The notes below the pieces were generated by a model. It did no database searches, had not been told where the DNA came from, and saw nothing but the letters and a program-made list of their open reading frames with translations. A stretch of 8,512 nt of DNA from Pseudomonadota bacterium (GTDB lineage Bacteria > Pseudomonadota > Gammaproteobacteria > Pseudomonadales > Pseudohongiellaceae), in NCBI GenBank assembly GCA_022563075.1, contig JADFOC010000083.1, positions 1 to 8,512 on the forward strand, written 5' to 3'. The position numbers and the translations under genes were made by a program. This document shows, one piece after another, positions 1-6,375 of this stretch (position 1 is its first letter; every line of letters starts with the position of its first letter).

Positions 1-1026
1 CATCTCCTCCCAACTCGGTGGACCCCAATCGATATCCTGACTGGGATCGGGATTGAACTGATTCTGTGCGGAATTATCGAAGGCGCCAATGGCCACGATC
101 TCCGTGCCCGCCGGTACAAACATCGGCTCAATTTGATGCCGGACCTGCCAATTAAATTGATAGTGGGGTACCGACAGGATCTCCTGCTCGGTACCATCGG
201 GCAACTTGGCCACAAATTTCATGCGCTTGCCACGAAAGTGCATGTGCGGCATGAAACTCAGCAGGTAGGCATCTTTCTCGACGAAGGCCGACTGAACTAC
301 TTCATAATCTTTGGCAAATGCCGGAATCTCGAAGCGCGCATTCAGGGCTCTGCCGCCACTTCTTTTCTCGATTTCAGGCACCACACCTTGCGGATAGAAA
401 TAGATTCCCAGTTCGCTTTCATCGAGGACTTCTCTGCCGGAGGTGGTGTAGTGCAGCTGGAAGCGTGCAGCCGAGCCTTTTCTGAGTAGTCCACCGCCGT
501 TGGGCGTCAAGCTTGGCCGACGACCGGGCACATAACCCGACAGTCTGGCCAGCGGCACGTCTGTTTTGTCCTGGCCCACGAATTCATCATCGCCCTCCTC
601 GGTGACAACGTCATCCCCGTTTTCATCCGGTGCCACGATACGCGTTATCACATGGTGCAACACCGAATAATCGCCGGGAACGATTTCGCTACCACGAATC
701 CACACGTCCTCTTGCAAGGGGATGTCCACCACGATATTGAGATACTCGATAACACCAGTGGCGGGAATCTGCTGTGGCGGTATCTTAACGATGAGATCGG
801 GTTCGGTGCCTGGTTCTGAGCGCCACTTGGAATCCGGCCATACCAACGCCGCCAGTGGATCGGTTTCCCCGTCTTTTAAAGCACCGGCATCGATCCAGTG
901 GATCAGGGTTTGTTGGTCTGCGTTACTGAGATTGGACATCCCGATGACATTGCCCACATGGGGGTCTACCTGCCCAGGCGGCATGCGCTTGGTCATGACT
1001 ACCTCCCGAATCATCGGAGACCATCC
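1..1026 (-). CDS. PHM-like copper monooxygenase C-terminal part of the same frameshifted gene; cut by the window edge
   Basis: This frame is free of stops for 342 codons and continues the protein beginning at 1685. Numbered as one restored protein it covers residues 221-562. It holds the end of the cytochrome c domain (IREVV, then RMPPG with M235 as likely distal haem ligand) and a two-part fold resembling type II copper ascorbate-dependent monooxygenase. Candidate ligands are H344-H345 (SVLHHV) and H412 (FQLHYT) for CuH, and H481/H483 (PHMHFRGK) and M562 (SWEEM, the last codon in the window) for CuM. Spacing from the HH pair to H412 is close to that in PHM (about 64 residues there). It aligns along its length with the intact paralogue at 6376-7722, including PHMHxRGK and the NPDP tail segment. 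The stop codon lies outside the window. Translated alone it has no signal peptide or upstream half, so it is unlikely to function unless the frame is repaired. Confidence 0.85.
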
Positions 1027-1068
1027 TGTACCATCTGATGACTGTCCAGGGCAAACGGCGCAATACTA
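1011..1068 (-). other. Frameshift site joining the two halves of the copper/cytochrome gene
   Basis: The upstream frame ends at TGA 1011-1013; the downstream frame is open back to a TAG at 1066-1068, so the shift lies within this overlap. Reading CAG-GGA-TGG instead of CAG-GAT-GGT at about 1020-1028 restores QGWSPMIREVV, which keeps the spacing expected between the haem motif and the RMPP segment. One missing G in the short G run near 1025-1026 is the simplest explanation. No slippery heptamer of the X-XXY-YYZ type is seen, so programmed frameshifting is unlikely. A real mutation and an assembly or sequencing error look the same here. Confidence 0.85.
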
Positions 1069-1685
1069 TTTTGTCGATGACATTCGGCACAATTTTTGGC
1101 GATGATAGGGGCCACATCACTCACATAAGAGATACCTGACTGCCGATGCTGATCCCTGGCTGCATACTGGATCGCACAACCGGTACCTGGTAGCTCTGCC
1201 TCGAGTACAGATTCGCCCGCTAGCACCTGATTAATTGCAGCGGTTAAGCCTGCTCCAACCGGGCCACGAAAAACAATCGAGAATGTCAATGGATCCAGCA
1301 CCAATACTTCCCCGGCATGCCTAACCCCTAATGATTCGGAAACCAGCTGTGCGTCATCCATCAGGATTGGCATATTCAGACCGAGCCGATCGGCTTCACG
1401 GCGCAATATTTCCCGCGTACTTCCTTCGGCATTGAGCAGCATGAACTCAACACCGCGCGGCTCGAACGCGGCTTGCGCAACTTTAAATCCACTCACCGAT
1501 TGCTGCAGGGCTTCACATTGAACCGCATGCACCAACACCACGACGGCCTGCATGTCATCGTAGTAACTCAACTGATGAAAGGTTCCATTGTGATCCAACA
1601 GGGCAAAGTCGCCAATTCGATCGTTCGCGATAGCGAATTGCAGAGGCAGCATAATTAAGCAGAGACAGAGAATAATTTTCTTCAT
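1011..1685 (-). CDS. Thioredoxin-like/cytochrome c N-terminal part of a frameshifted secreted copper monooxygenase-like protein
   Basis: Periplasmic redox protein, N-terminal 224 residues up to a premature TGA at 1011-1013. The ATG at 1685 is chosen because it has AGGTG six bases upstream and begins a clear signal peptide (MKKIILCLCLIMLPLQFAIA, residues 1-20); an in-frame ATG at 1808 would bury that peptide. Residues about 22-155 look like a redoxin/thioredoxin fold (IGDFALLDHNG start, later LNMPILMDDAQLV), but the active-site position has only one cysteine (C57, in VQCEAL), so a CxxC dithiol is absent. Residues about 186-220 start a cytochrome c domain with haem motif CAECH (C199, C202, H203) after YVSDVAPIIAKN. 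From memory, this domain order occurs in a family that continues into a PHM-like copper domain. That continuation is present in another frame at 1-1026, so this is one gene broken by an indel. It is transcribed divergently from the gene at 2034. Confidence 0.88.
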   Translation of the reverse strand: MKKIILCLCLIMLPLQFAIANDRIGDFALLDHNGTFHQLSYYDDMQAVVVLVHAVQCEALQQSVSGFKVAQAAFEPRGVEFMLLNAEGSTREILRREADRLGLNMPILMDDAQLVSESLGVRHAGEVLVLDPLTFSIVFRGPVGAGLTAAINQVLAGESVLEAELPGTGCAIQYAARDQHRQSGISYVSDVAPIIAKNCAECHRQNSIAPFALDSHQMVQDGLR

Positions 1686-1691
1686 GGCGGA

Positions 1692-1696
1692 CACCT
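1692..1696 (-). promoter_or_regulatory. Ribosome binding site deciding the start at 1685
   Basis: AGGTG on the minus strand lies six bases before the ATG at 1685. Together with the signal peptide that follows, it favours this start over the in-frame ATG at 1808. Confidence 0.6.
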
Positions 1697-1803
1697 GTGA
1701 TGAGAATTTAATGCCTTTGTTGAATCTGGTTTTTCTTACTTTTAATTGTGTTTTGCTTAAAAAGTCATTACCTGCTGACACCGTTTTGAACTCGATCGAA
1801 ACT

Positions 1804-1812
1804 ATCATAACA
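1804..1812 (-). promoter_or_regulatory. Possible extended -10 promoter for the leftward copper/cytochrome gene
   Basis: On the minus strand this reads TGTTATGAT, an extended -10 element (TGn followed by TATGAT, five of six matches to TATAAT). No good -35 hexamer sits 15-17 bases upstream, as is usual for extended -10 promoters. It would give a leader of roughly 110 bases. This is a motif match only. Confidence 0.3.
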
Positions 1813-1937
1813 CCGCTATCAATACAATGGATTCCGCCTGACGCATCAGCCCTTCAGATTGATTTAGTTAAGCTATAACAACAACTTAGAACCACCTCCG
1901 AGATTCCATGCGGCCCTAGTCAACCGCAGGGTGAATA

Positions 1938-1966
1938 TTGAAAACAAGCGGACCTGATGCTATGGT
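1938..1966 (+). promoter_or_regulatory. Candidate sigma-70 promoter for the gene at 2034
   Basis: TTGAAA at 1938-1943 and TATGGT at 1961-1966 are separated by exactly 17 bases, giving a leader of about 60 bases. A short inverted repeat, ATGGT-caatc-ACCAT (1962-1976), overlaps the -10 element and the likely transcription start and could be an operator, although five-base arms are weak evidence. Confidence 0.45.
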
Positions 1967-2024
1967 CAATCACCATCGAGCTTCGATCTTACTAACCTCA
2001 CTTTTATCTAAGTGCGCACTGGTT

Positions 2025-2028
2025 GGAG
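2025..2028 (+). promoter_or_regulatory. Ribosome binding site for the secreted protein at 2034
   Basis: GGAG lies five bases before the ATG at 2034. It supports this start rather than a TTG at 1938, which would add 32 residues ahead of the signal peptide. Confidence 0.65.
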
Positions 2029-2033
2029 AACAC

Positions 2034-3029
2034 ATGAAAAAACTAACTCCGGCAATTATCACGCTCTGTATTTCGCTCATGGCGCCACTGTCAGCTAGCG
2101 CCGCTGATCCAGACATCCGCAGAACCGCCGATGGTAAACCCGATCTGCAGGGAATCTGGAGCAATGCCACGCAGACTCCTCTGCAGCGTCCTGCGGAGTT
2201 TGGCAATATTGGTTTTCTAACTCTCGATCAAAAAGAAGCCCAGGAAGCACGCTGGCGACAAGTAATCAGCAATCGTGCCCAACCCAGTGATCCAGATCGT
2301 GAGGCGCCGAATGCCGGCCGCAACGTTGGCGGCTACAATAATTTCTGGGTGGATCGAGGCACCGACGTGATCGAGATTAACGGCGAATATCGCACCTCCA
2401 TTATTGTCGATCCGGCCGATGGACAAATCCCCTATGTCGAGAATTGGCGCGGTAAGGACTTGCGCTCTCAACTACGCACCCTGCCCGGCGTAGAGCCCTT
2501 CGATGGACCGGAATTACGACCCCTGGGAGAGCGTTGCCTGCTGGCCTTCGGCTCCAGCTCAGGGCCACCGATGATGCCGGTGATGTACAACAACAATTAT
2601 CAGATCGTGCAGACTCCGGACTATGTCATGATCCTGGTGGAGATGGTGCATGACGTGCGCATCATTCGCATCGATGACGAACATCGAACCAGGCTGGCTA
2701 AATGGATGGGAGACTCGATCGGGCATTGGGAAGGTGACACCCTGGTGGTGGAAACGGTGGGGCTGCATCCGTATCAGTCTCGCTGGGGACTCACCGAAAA
2801 CACCAAGGTGACCGAGCGTTTCGATATGTTAAGCGGTAACAAGATTCGCTACACCTTTACGCTGGAAGATCCCGCTGCCTACCGACGTCCCTGGACCGGT
2901 GAAATTACCATGCATCGACGACCCGAAGGCAGTGGCATGTATGAATATGCCTGTCACGAAGGGAACTACGCACTTCCTGGCATCCTCGGTGGTGCTCGGC
3001 GACTGGAAGCAGAACCGGGATCGAATTAG
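2034..3029 (+). CDS. Conserved secreted protein of unknown function
   Basis: 331 residues, complete. The signal peptide is MKKLTPAIITLCISLMAPLS followed by ASA, with likely cleavage near residues 23-24, so the mature protein is periplasmic or extracellular. I recognise the family from memory as a widespread uncharacterised secreted group in Acidobacteria and environmental Proteobacteria. Its hallmarks here are RTADGKPDLQGIWSN (residues 30-44), GDSIGHWEGDTLVVET (226-241), RPWTGEI (295-301) and EYACHEGNYALPGIL (304-318). The mature part has only two cysteines, C168 (GERCLL) and C307 (ACHEG), which could form a disulfide. No CxxCH haem motif, membrane helix or known catalytic motif is visible. 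It stands alone on the plus strand between two leftward genes, with its own candidate promoter. Family members often lie near PQQ enzymes and secreted oxidases (recollection, not shown here). No function is assigned. Confidence 0.9.
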   Translation: MKKLTPAIITLCISLMAPLSASAADPDIRRTADGKPDLQGIWSNATQTPLQRPAEFGNIGFLTLDQKEAQEARWRQVISNRAQPSDPDREAPNAGRNVGGYNNFWVDRGTDVIEINGEYRTSIIVDPADGQIPYVENWRGKDLRSQLRTLPGVEPFDGPELRPLGERCLLAFGSSSGPPMMPVMYNNNYQIVQTPDYVMILVEMVHDVRIIRIDDEHRTRLAKWMGDSIGHWEGDTLVVETVGLHPYQSRWGLTENTKVTERFDMLSGNKIRYTFTLEDPAAYRRPWTGEITMHRRPEGSGMYEYACHEGNYALPGILGGARRLEAEPGSN

Positions 3030-3246
3030 TTTGGTCTAACTACCGTTCTGACGTGACCCATGCTACCTGCCACTGCTGCTCATCCCGCGAGCGTTAAACC
3101 CACTCGTATCACATGAGACAATTGTTATGAAGCTAGTCTTGGTTAGGAGCCGCCTTGCGCCACTTCTTAGCAGTTTGCCGGCCAGGCGGGGTTAGCCTGC
3201 AACACACTTTTAGCTAACGCACCACAACAAAATAGCGTGAGCCGGG
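3030..3246. other. Gap between convergent genes
   Basis: These 217 bases lie between the 3' ends of the plus-strand gene ending at 3029 and the minus-strand gene ending at 3247. I see no coding sequence. The only structured element is the inverted repeat at 3191-3218. No stem followed by a T run, as in a classical intrinsic terminator, is visible on either strand. Confidence 0.5.
3191..3218. terminator. Weak inverted repeat, possible bidirectional termination element
   Basis: GTTAGC (3191-3196) and GCTAAC (3213-3218) are perfect six-base inverted arms around a 16-base loop. The location between convergent genes suits a shared terminator, but the stem is short, the loop long, and no T tract follows on either strand. 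Factor-dependent termination or chance are equally possible. Confidence 0.25.
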
Positions 3247-5292
3247 TTAGGGTAATTTAAAGGCCAGTAATTCACCGGAATAGCCACCGCCACTCACCGC
3301 GATGACGATGTACTGCTCGTCCTCCAGCATATAGGTCATGGGTGATCCGGTTTGCGGCGCCGGCAACTCGACTGAACCTACCTCTGCGCCAGTGGCCTTA
3401 TCGTAGGCTCGCAACCTGGCTGAGCGATGACCCTCGCTATCGGTGGTCATCTCCGGCTCTCCGGCAATAAGCAAGGTGCTGGTAACCAGGGTGCCTACCG
3501 AGCCGTTCTGGCCGGTGCGAGGAATGTCCAAGTCCTGTAACAGTGGATGGTTGCGCACCCGATCCGGAGTAGCGCCATGGGGAATCTGCCAGCGTATTTC
3601 CCCTCGATTCATGTCGATCGCGGTAATCAACCCGTAGGGCGGCTTCAATAACGGCAGACCCTGCACGCGTATACCGATAGGTGGCGTACCCCGTGTCGAT
3701 CGCGGTGCTTCTCGTTGCGCGGTGCTGAACTCGGTACGCCCGCCACCGGACTGGGAACCGGCGCCGCCGGAGGTGCGAGGACCGGTGGCGGCATTTCCCT
3801 GAATATAAGCCATGTCGGATTGACCAGGATACGGCGGGACTACCCCCAAACTGGTCACCGAACTACTGGATGAAACATAGAGCGTGTTGGTTTCGGGATC
3901 GAAAGAACCGCCGGGCCAATTGGTGCCGCCTCCCGTTGCCGGTGCCATCAAGGTGCCAAGTGGCCCATTAATATTACTGACCACCGGTGGCGTGAAGATT
4001 GGGCCCATCTTATGCCACGAGGCGATTTCCTCGGCTTGCTGCCTTAGCTGGGGGGTAAAATCGATCAGATCGTCTAGCGTGACCCCCTGCCGATCATAGG
4101 CCTGTGGTCTGGTGGGAAACGGTTGCGTCGGTGAATACCATTCGCCGGGTACATCACCTGTCTCCACCGCGCGTTCTTCTATGGGCCAGATTGGTTCGCC
4201 GCTAACGCGATCGAATACGTAAAGAAACGCCTGCTTGGTAGGCTGGGCGACGGCTTTTATCGGACGCCCGTCGACCACTATATCGATCAGGATGGGCGCG
4301 GCGGGTATGTCATGATCCCAGATGCCATGATGCACGAATTGGAAGTGCCACTTGCGTTCACCGGTGTGCAGATCCACCGCCAGCAGAGACTCCGCGAACA
4401 GATTATCCCCCGGCCGGTAAGCTCCGTAATAATCGCCGGTGGCTGCCTCCACCGGCAGGTAGACGATCTCCAGTTCTTCATCCACCGAAATTTGAGCCCA
4501 CACACCGGTATTGCCGGTGTAGGCAGCCGACCCATCCTGCCAGGATTCATAACCGTATTCGTCAGGCAGGGGAATAGTATGAAAGATCCACAGACGCTCG
4601 CCGGTGCGCACATCGAATCCACGCACAAAGCCTTTCACATTTTCGCGGCTACGGGGATTACCGCCGGTGCGGTGAGCCGCGCCGATAATGATGACGTCCT
4701 TGGCAATAGTCGGCGTCGAGTGCAGTCCGATCTCACCATTGACCAGATCGATCTGCTGATCGGCATTCTGCTTTAAATCAACGATGCCATTCTCACCAAA
4801 ACCGGCAACCGGAATCCCGGTTGCAGCATCGAGAGAAATCAGGCGGTAGCCAGGCGTCACATAAACGACTCTGGCTGCATCAGCATCCTCCCAGTAAGCC
4901 AGACCACGTCCGGAAAGTTGACGTGGCGCGGCGGCGCCACGCTCCCCTTCTTGCAAGCTGTATTTCCAGATGATTTCACCGGTGGCGGCATCCAGCGCAA
5001 CCACGGCACGGCGTGACCCAGCCGTGGTATATAACCTGCCATTGACCATCAGCGGTGTTGCCTGAAATCGGTATTCGGGTCGGGGACCGAGATTGTCCGT
5101 CTTAAAACGCCAGGCTATTTCCATCTCGGAGAAATTAGTGGCATCGATCTGACTGAGGGCCGCATAACGAGTGTGTCCAAGATCACCCCCATAGCTGGGC
5201 CATTCACCCTTGGCAGCGCCCTGTTGCGCCACGCTGTGAGCTGCAAGCAACAGGCATAATCCGGTTAAGAAGCGGGTGCAACTTGTCTTCAT
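3247..5292 (-). CDS. Secreted PQQ-dependent dehydrogenase, glucose-dehydrogenase-like
   Basis: 681 residues, complete. It probably oxidises a sugar, alcohol or other hydroxylated compound in the periplasm using pyrroloquinoline quinone, passing electrons to quinone or a cytochrome. The signal peptide (MKTSCTRFLTGLCLLLAAHSVAQQ) sets the start at 5292, with GAGGG ten bases upstream. The mature protein is a PQQ beta-propeller: WPSYGGDLGHTRYAALSQI (residues 31-49) opens it. Tryptophan-docking-type repeats recur at 101-109 (DAATGEIIW), 227-235, 307-315, 361-369 and 570-578. HHGIWDHDIPAAP (321-333) matches the Asp-containing active-site segment of membrane glucose dehydrogenase-type enzymes. GGGTNWPGG (464-472) is another family landmark. 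It has no CxxCH and no cysteine at all after the signal peptide, so it lacks the vicinal disulfide of methanol dehydrogenases and needs an external electron acceptor. A Gly/Ser/Arg-rich insertion lies at about 503-545. The substrate is not identifiable. Confidence 0.92.
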   Translation of the reverse strand: MKTSCTRFLTGLCLLLAAHSVAQQGAAKGEWPSYGGDLGHTRYAALSQIDATNFSEMEIAWRFKTDNLGPRPEYRFQATPLMVNGRLYTTAGSRRAVVALDAATGEIIWKYSLQEGERGAAAPRQLSGRGLAYWEDADAARVVYVTPGYRLISLDAATGIPVAGFGENGIVDLKQNADQQIDLVNGEIGLHSTPTIAKDVIIIGAAHRTGGNPRSRENVKGFVRGFDVRTGERLWIFHTIPLPDEYGYESWQDGSAAYTGNTGVWAQISVDEELEIVYLPVEAATGDYYGAYRPGDNLFAESLLAVDLHTGERKWHFQFVHHGIWDHDIPAAPILIDIVVDGRPIKAVAQPTKQAFLYVFDRVSGEPIWPIEERAVETGDVPGEWYSPTQPFPTRPQAYDRQGVTLDDLIDFTPQLRQQAEEIASWHKMGPIFTPPVVSNINGPLGTLMAPATGGGTNWPGGSFDPETNTLYVSSSSSVTSLGVVPPYPGQSDMAYIQGNAATGPRTSGGAGSQSGGGRTEFSTAQREAPRSTRGTPPIGIRVQGLPLLKPPYGLITAIDMNRGEIRWQIPHGATPDRVRNHPLLQDLDIPRTGQNGSVGTLVTSTLLIAGEPEMTTDSEGHRSARLRAYDKATGAEVGSVELPAPQTGSPMTYMLEDEQYIVIAVSGGGYSGELLAFKLP

Positions 5293-5318
5293 CGCGACGC
5301 TGCCCTCTTGATTATTAA

Positions 5319-5335
5319 CTCCTTGATTTAAGGAG
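5319..5335 (-). promoter_or_regulatory. Perfect inverted repeat in the leader of the PQQ dehydrogenase gene
   Basis: On the minus strand CTCCTT-aaatc-AAGGAG forms six-base arms around a five-base loop, 27 bases before the start at 5292. The AAGGAG arm is a perfect Shine-Dalgarno sequence but has no start codon at a usable distance, so it does not serve this gene directly. It could be an operator or an mRNA hairpin. The sequence just before and within it (AGTCTCC, then TTAAAT) also resembles the 16-bp repeat at 7725-7788. Confidence 0.35.
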
Positions 5336-5353
5336 ACTGACCGCAGTCTAGCA

Positions 5354-5382
5354 TAGATATCCTGGGCTTCCCTACCGGTCAA
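5354..5382 (-). promoter_or_regulatory. Possible promoter of the PQQ dehydrogenase gene
   Basis: On the minus strand TTGACC (complement of 5377-5382) and TATCTA (complement of 5354-5359) are separated by 17 bases. The -35 is a good match and the -10 is poor. An alternative -10, TATGCT, lies four bases further on with a spacing that is too long. Position upstream of the 5319-5335 inverted repeat is sensible. Confidence 0.3.
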
Positions 5383-5522
5383 AGGCGAGACATACCCCCC
5401 TATTTCAAGTACTATCCAGTACATGTAAGCAGTAGCTGTGCCAAAAAATACAACAAGCAATACACCATCACTAATCACCGATAAGCGAATAACCAGCGTG
5501 GTAAAACCAGGGCCACACCAAT

Positions 5523-6356
5523 ATGCAGGTTCTTACTAGATCAGTAGTCTTTCTGTTGCTGACTGCCCTAGCCTTATCAAGCGCTTCGGCGCAGCAGATT
5601 CAGTTGTCTCAGCAAACCTGGTCGGCCGACGTCATAAGGCCTCGTGGACAGCCGGTTATCCCGCTGTTTGATGGCTGGTTCCCAAACGATGATGGAACCC
5701 GCAGTCTCTGTTTTAGTTATTTCAACCTCAATACCGAACAATCACTGACTATCCTTCTGGGAACCGATAACCATTTAGGCGACGATCGCTTTGCGGCGCT
5801 GTTACCCACCCATTTCGATCCGCTGCCGCCGCGCTACCGCCATAAGTTTTGTGTTTTTACAGTGACCGTGCCGGCCGATTTTAGCGTGGACGAGACCGTC
5901 GTGTGGCATCTGCGCAGTGCCGGTCAATCACTTAAAATTCCTGGCCATATCCTGCCCGCCTTCGTGTTGGACGAACCGGCATCGGGGGGACGGGGTAATA
6001 TTGCACCCCTGGTTAAAGTTTCGATGAATGGTGCTGCGGTGCGAGGCCGCAAAGGCATTCATAAGGATTCTTCGGTGATGGGACACATCGGCCAGCCGGT
6101 TGATCTTAGCGCCTGGATCGAACACCCCGACGATGAGGTGTGGGTAGGCTGGGCCAAACATTCAGGACCGGGTGAGGTCACTTTCAGCGAACTGGAATAC
6201 ACGATTCAGACAAGCGCAGAACCCACCGAAGTTCAGGCCACATTTTCCGAAGCAGGCAGTTACGTTATTCGAATGCAAACCATCAATAGCGTCGCTGCAT
6301 TTGAATTTTATTGCTGTCATACCAATGCTTATTTCGAAGTCGAGATAAGTGAGTAA
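5523..6356 (+). CDS. Secreted protein of unknown function with C-terminal Ig/PKD-like region
   Basis: 277 residues, complete. The signal peptide is MQVLTRSVVFLLLTALALSS followed by ASA, with likely cleavage near residue 23. Only a weak AGGG lies about ten bases upstream of the ATG, so the start rests mainly on the signal peptide. Recognisable segments are PLFDGWFPNDDGTRSLCFSY (residues 47-66), PTHFDPLPPRYRHKFCVFTV (95-114) and VVWHL (126-130). I recall these from an uncharacterised secreted family of environmental bacteria in which a GW-N-DG segment precedes a P-T-H-F segment. Residues about 175-277 look like an all-beta immunoglobulin or PKD-like domain (VDLSAWIEHPDDE, then FSEAGSYVIRMQ). 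It ends with vicinal cysteines in FYCCHTN (C264, C265, H266). Other cysteines are C63 and C110. There is no haem motif. It is the first gene of a rightward unit: its stop is 19 bases before the start of the copper/cytochrome gene, which suggests co-translation and a related role, perhaps as a partner or binding subunit. Confidence 0.88.
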   Translation: MQVLTRSVVFLLLTALALSSASAQQIQLSQQTWSADVIRPRGQPVIPLFDGWFPNDDGTRSLCFSYFNLNTEQSLTILLGTDNHLGDDRFAALLPTHFDPLPPRYRHKFCVFTVTVPADFSVDETVVWHLRSAGQSLKIPGHILPAFVLDEPASGGRGNIAPLVKVSMNGAAVRGRKGIHKDSSVMGHIGQPVDLSAWIEHPDDEVWVGWAKHSGPGEVTFSELEYTIQTSAEPTEVQATFSEAGSYVIRMQTINSVAAFEFYCCHTNAYFEVEISE

Positions 6357-6363
6357 AATTATT

Positions 6364-6369
6364 AAGGAG
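6364..6369 (+). promoter_or_regulatory. Strong ribosome binding site of the copper/cytochrome gene
   Basis: AAGGAG lies six bases before the ATG at 6376. This decides the start: a GTG at 6349 in the same frame overlaps the previous gene and lies upstream of this site. Confidence 0.8.
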
Positions 6370-6375
6370 CCCCGA

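Larger units (their letters stand above)
1686..2033. other. Divergent intergenic region between the copper/cytochrome gene and the secreted protein gene
   Basis: These 348 bases separate two genes transcribed away from each other and are clearly more AT-rich than the flanking coding DNA. They contain the candidate promoters listed separately. I see no RNA gene, terminator or additional convincing coding sequence. The in-frame extensions from 1808 leftward and from 1938 rightward lack coding character and would place residues in front of good signal peptides. Confidence 0.6.
5293..5522. other. Divergent intergenic region between the PQQ dehydrogenase and the three-gene rightward unit
   Basis: These 230 bases hold the leader and promoter of the leftward gene and must hold the promoter of the rightward unit. 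No convincing -35/-10 pair for the rightward genes was found. The minus-strand frame of the dehydrogenase stays open up to 5478, but that stretch precedes a proper signal peptide and is taken as leader. Two copies of AGTAC spaced ten bases apart (5408-5412 and 5418-5422) are visible near the middle; their meaning is unknown. Confidence 0.5.

Noticed and set aside
133..489. Plus-strand open frame of 118 codons near the left edge
   Set aside because: It is antisense to the copper-binding part of the frameshifted gene, whose translation matches its paralogue; the plus-strand product has no recognisable features.
1011..1068. Programmed ribosomal frameshift in the leftward copper/cytochrome gene
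   Set aside because: No slippery heptamer and no obvious downstream pseudoknot were seen; the paralogue is made from one continuous frame, so an indel or sequence error is simpler.
4312..4776. Plus-strand open frame of 154 codons inside the PQQ dehydrogenase gene
   Set aside because: It lies wholly antisense to a well-supported propeller protein, has no ribosome binding site of note, and encodes no recognisable domain or signal peptide.
5293..5478. N-terminal extension of the PQQ dehydrogenase to an ATG at 5478, with a hydrophobic stretch
   Set aside because: A proper signal peptide with a ribosome binding site begins at 5292; a 62-residue extension would place this peptide internally, and the region contains promoter-like and inverted repeat sequences.
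6349..6375. GTG start at 6349 for the copper/cytochrome protein
   Set aside because: It overlaps the end of the preceding gene and lies upstream of the AAGGAG that serves the ATG at 6376.
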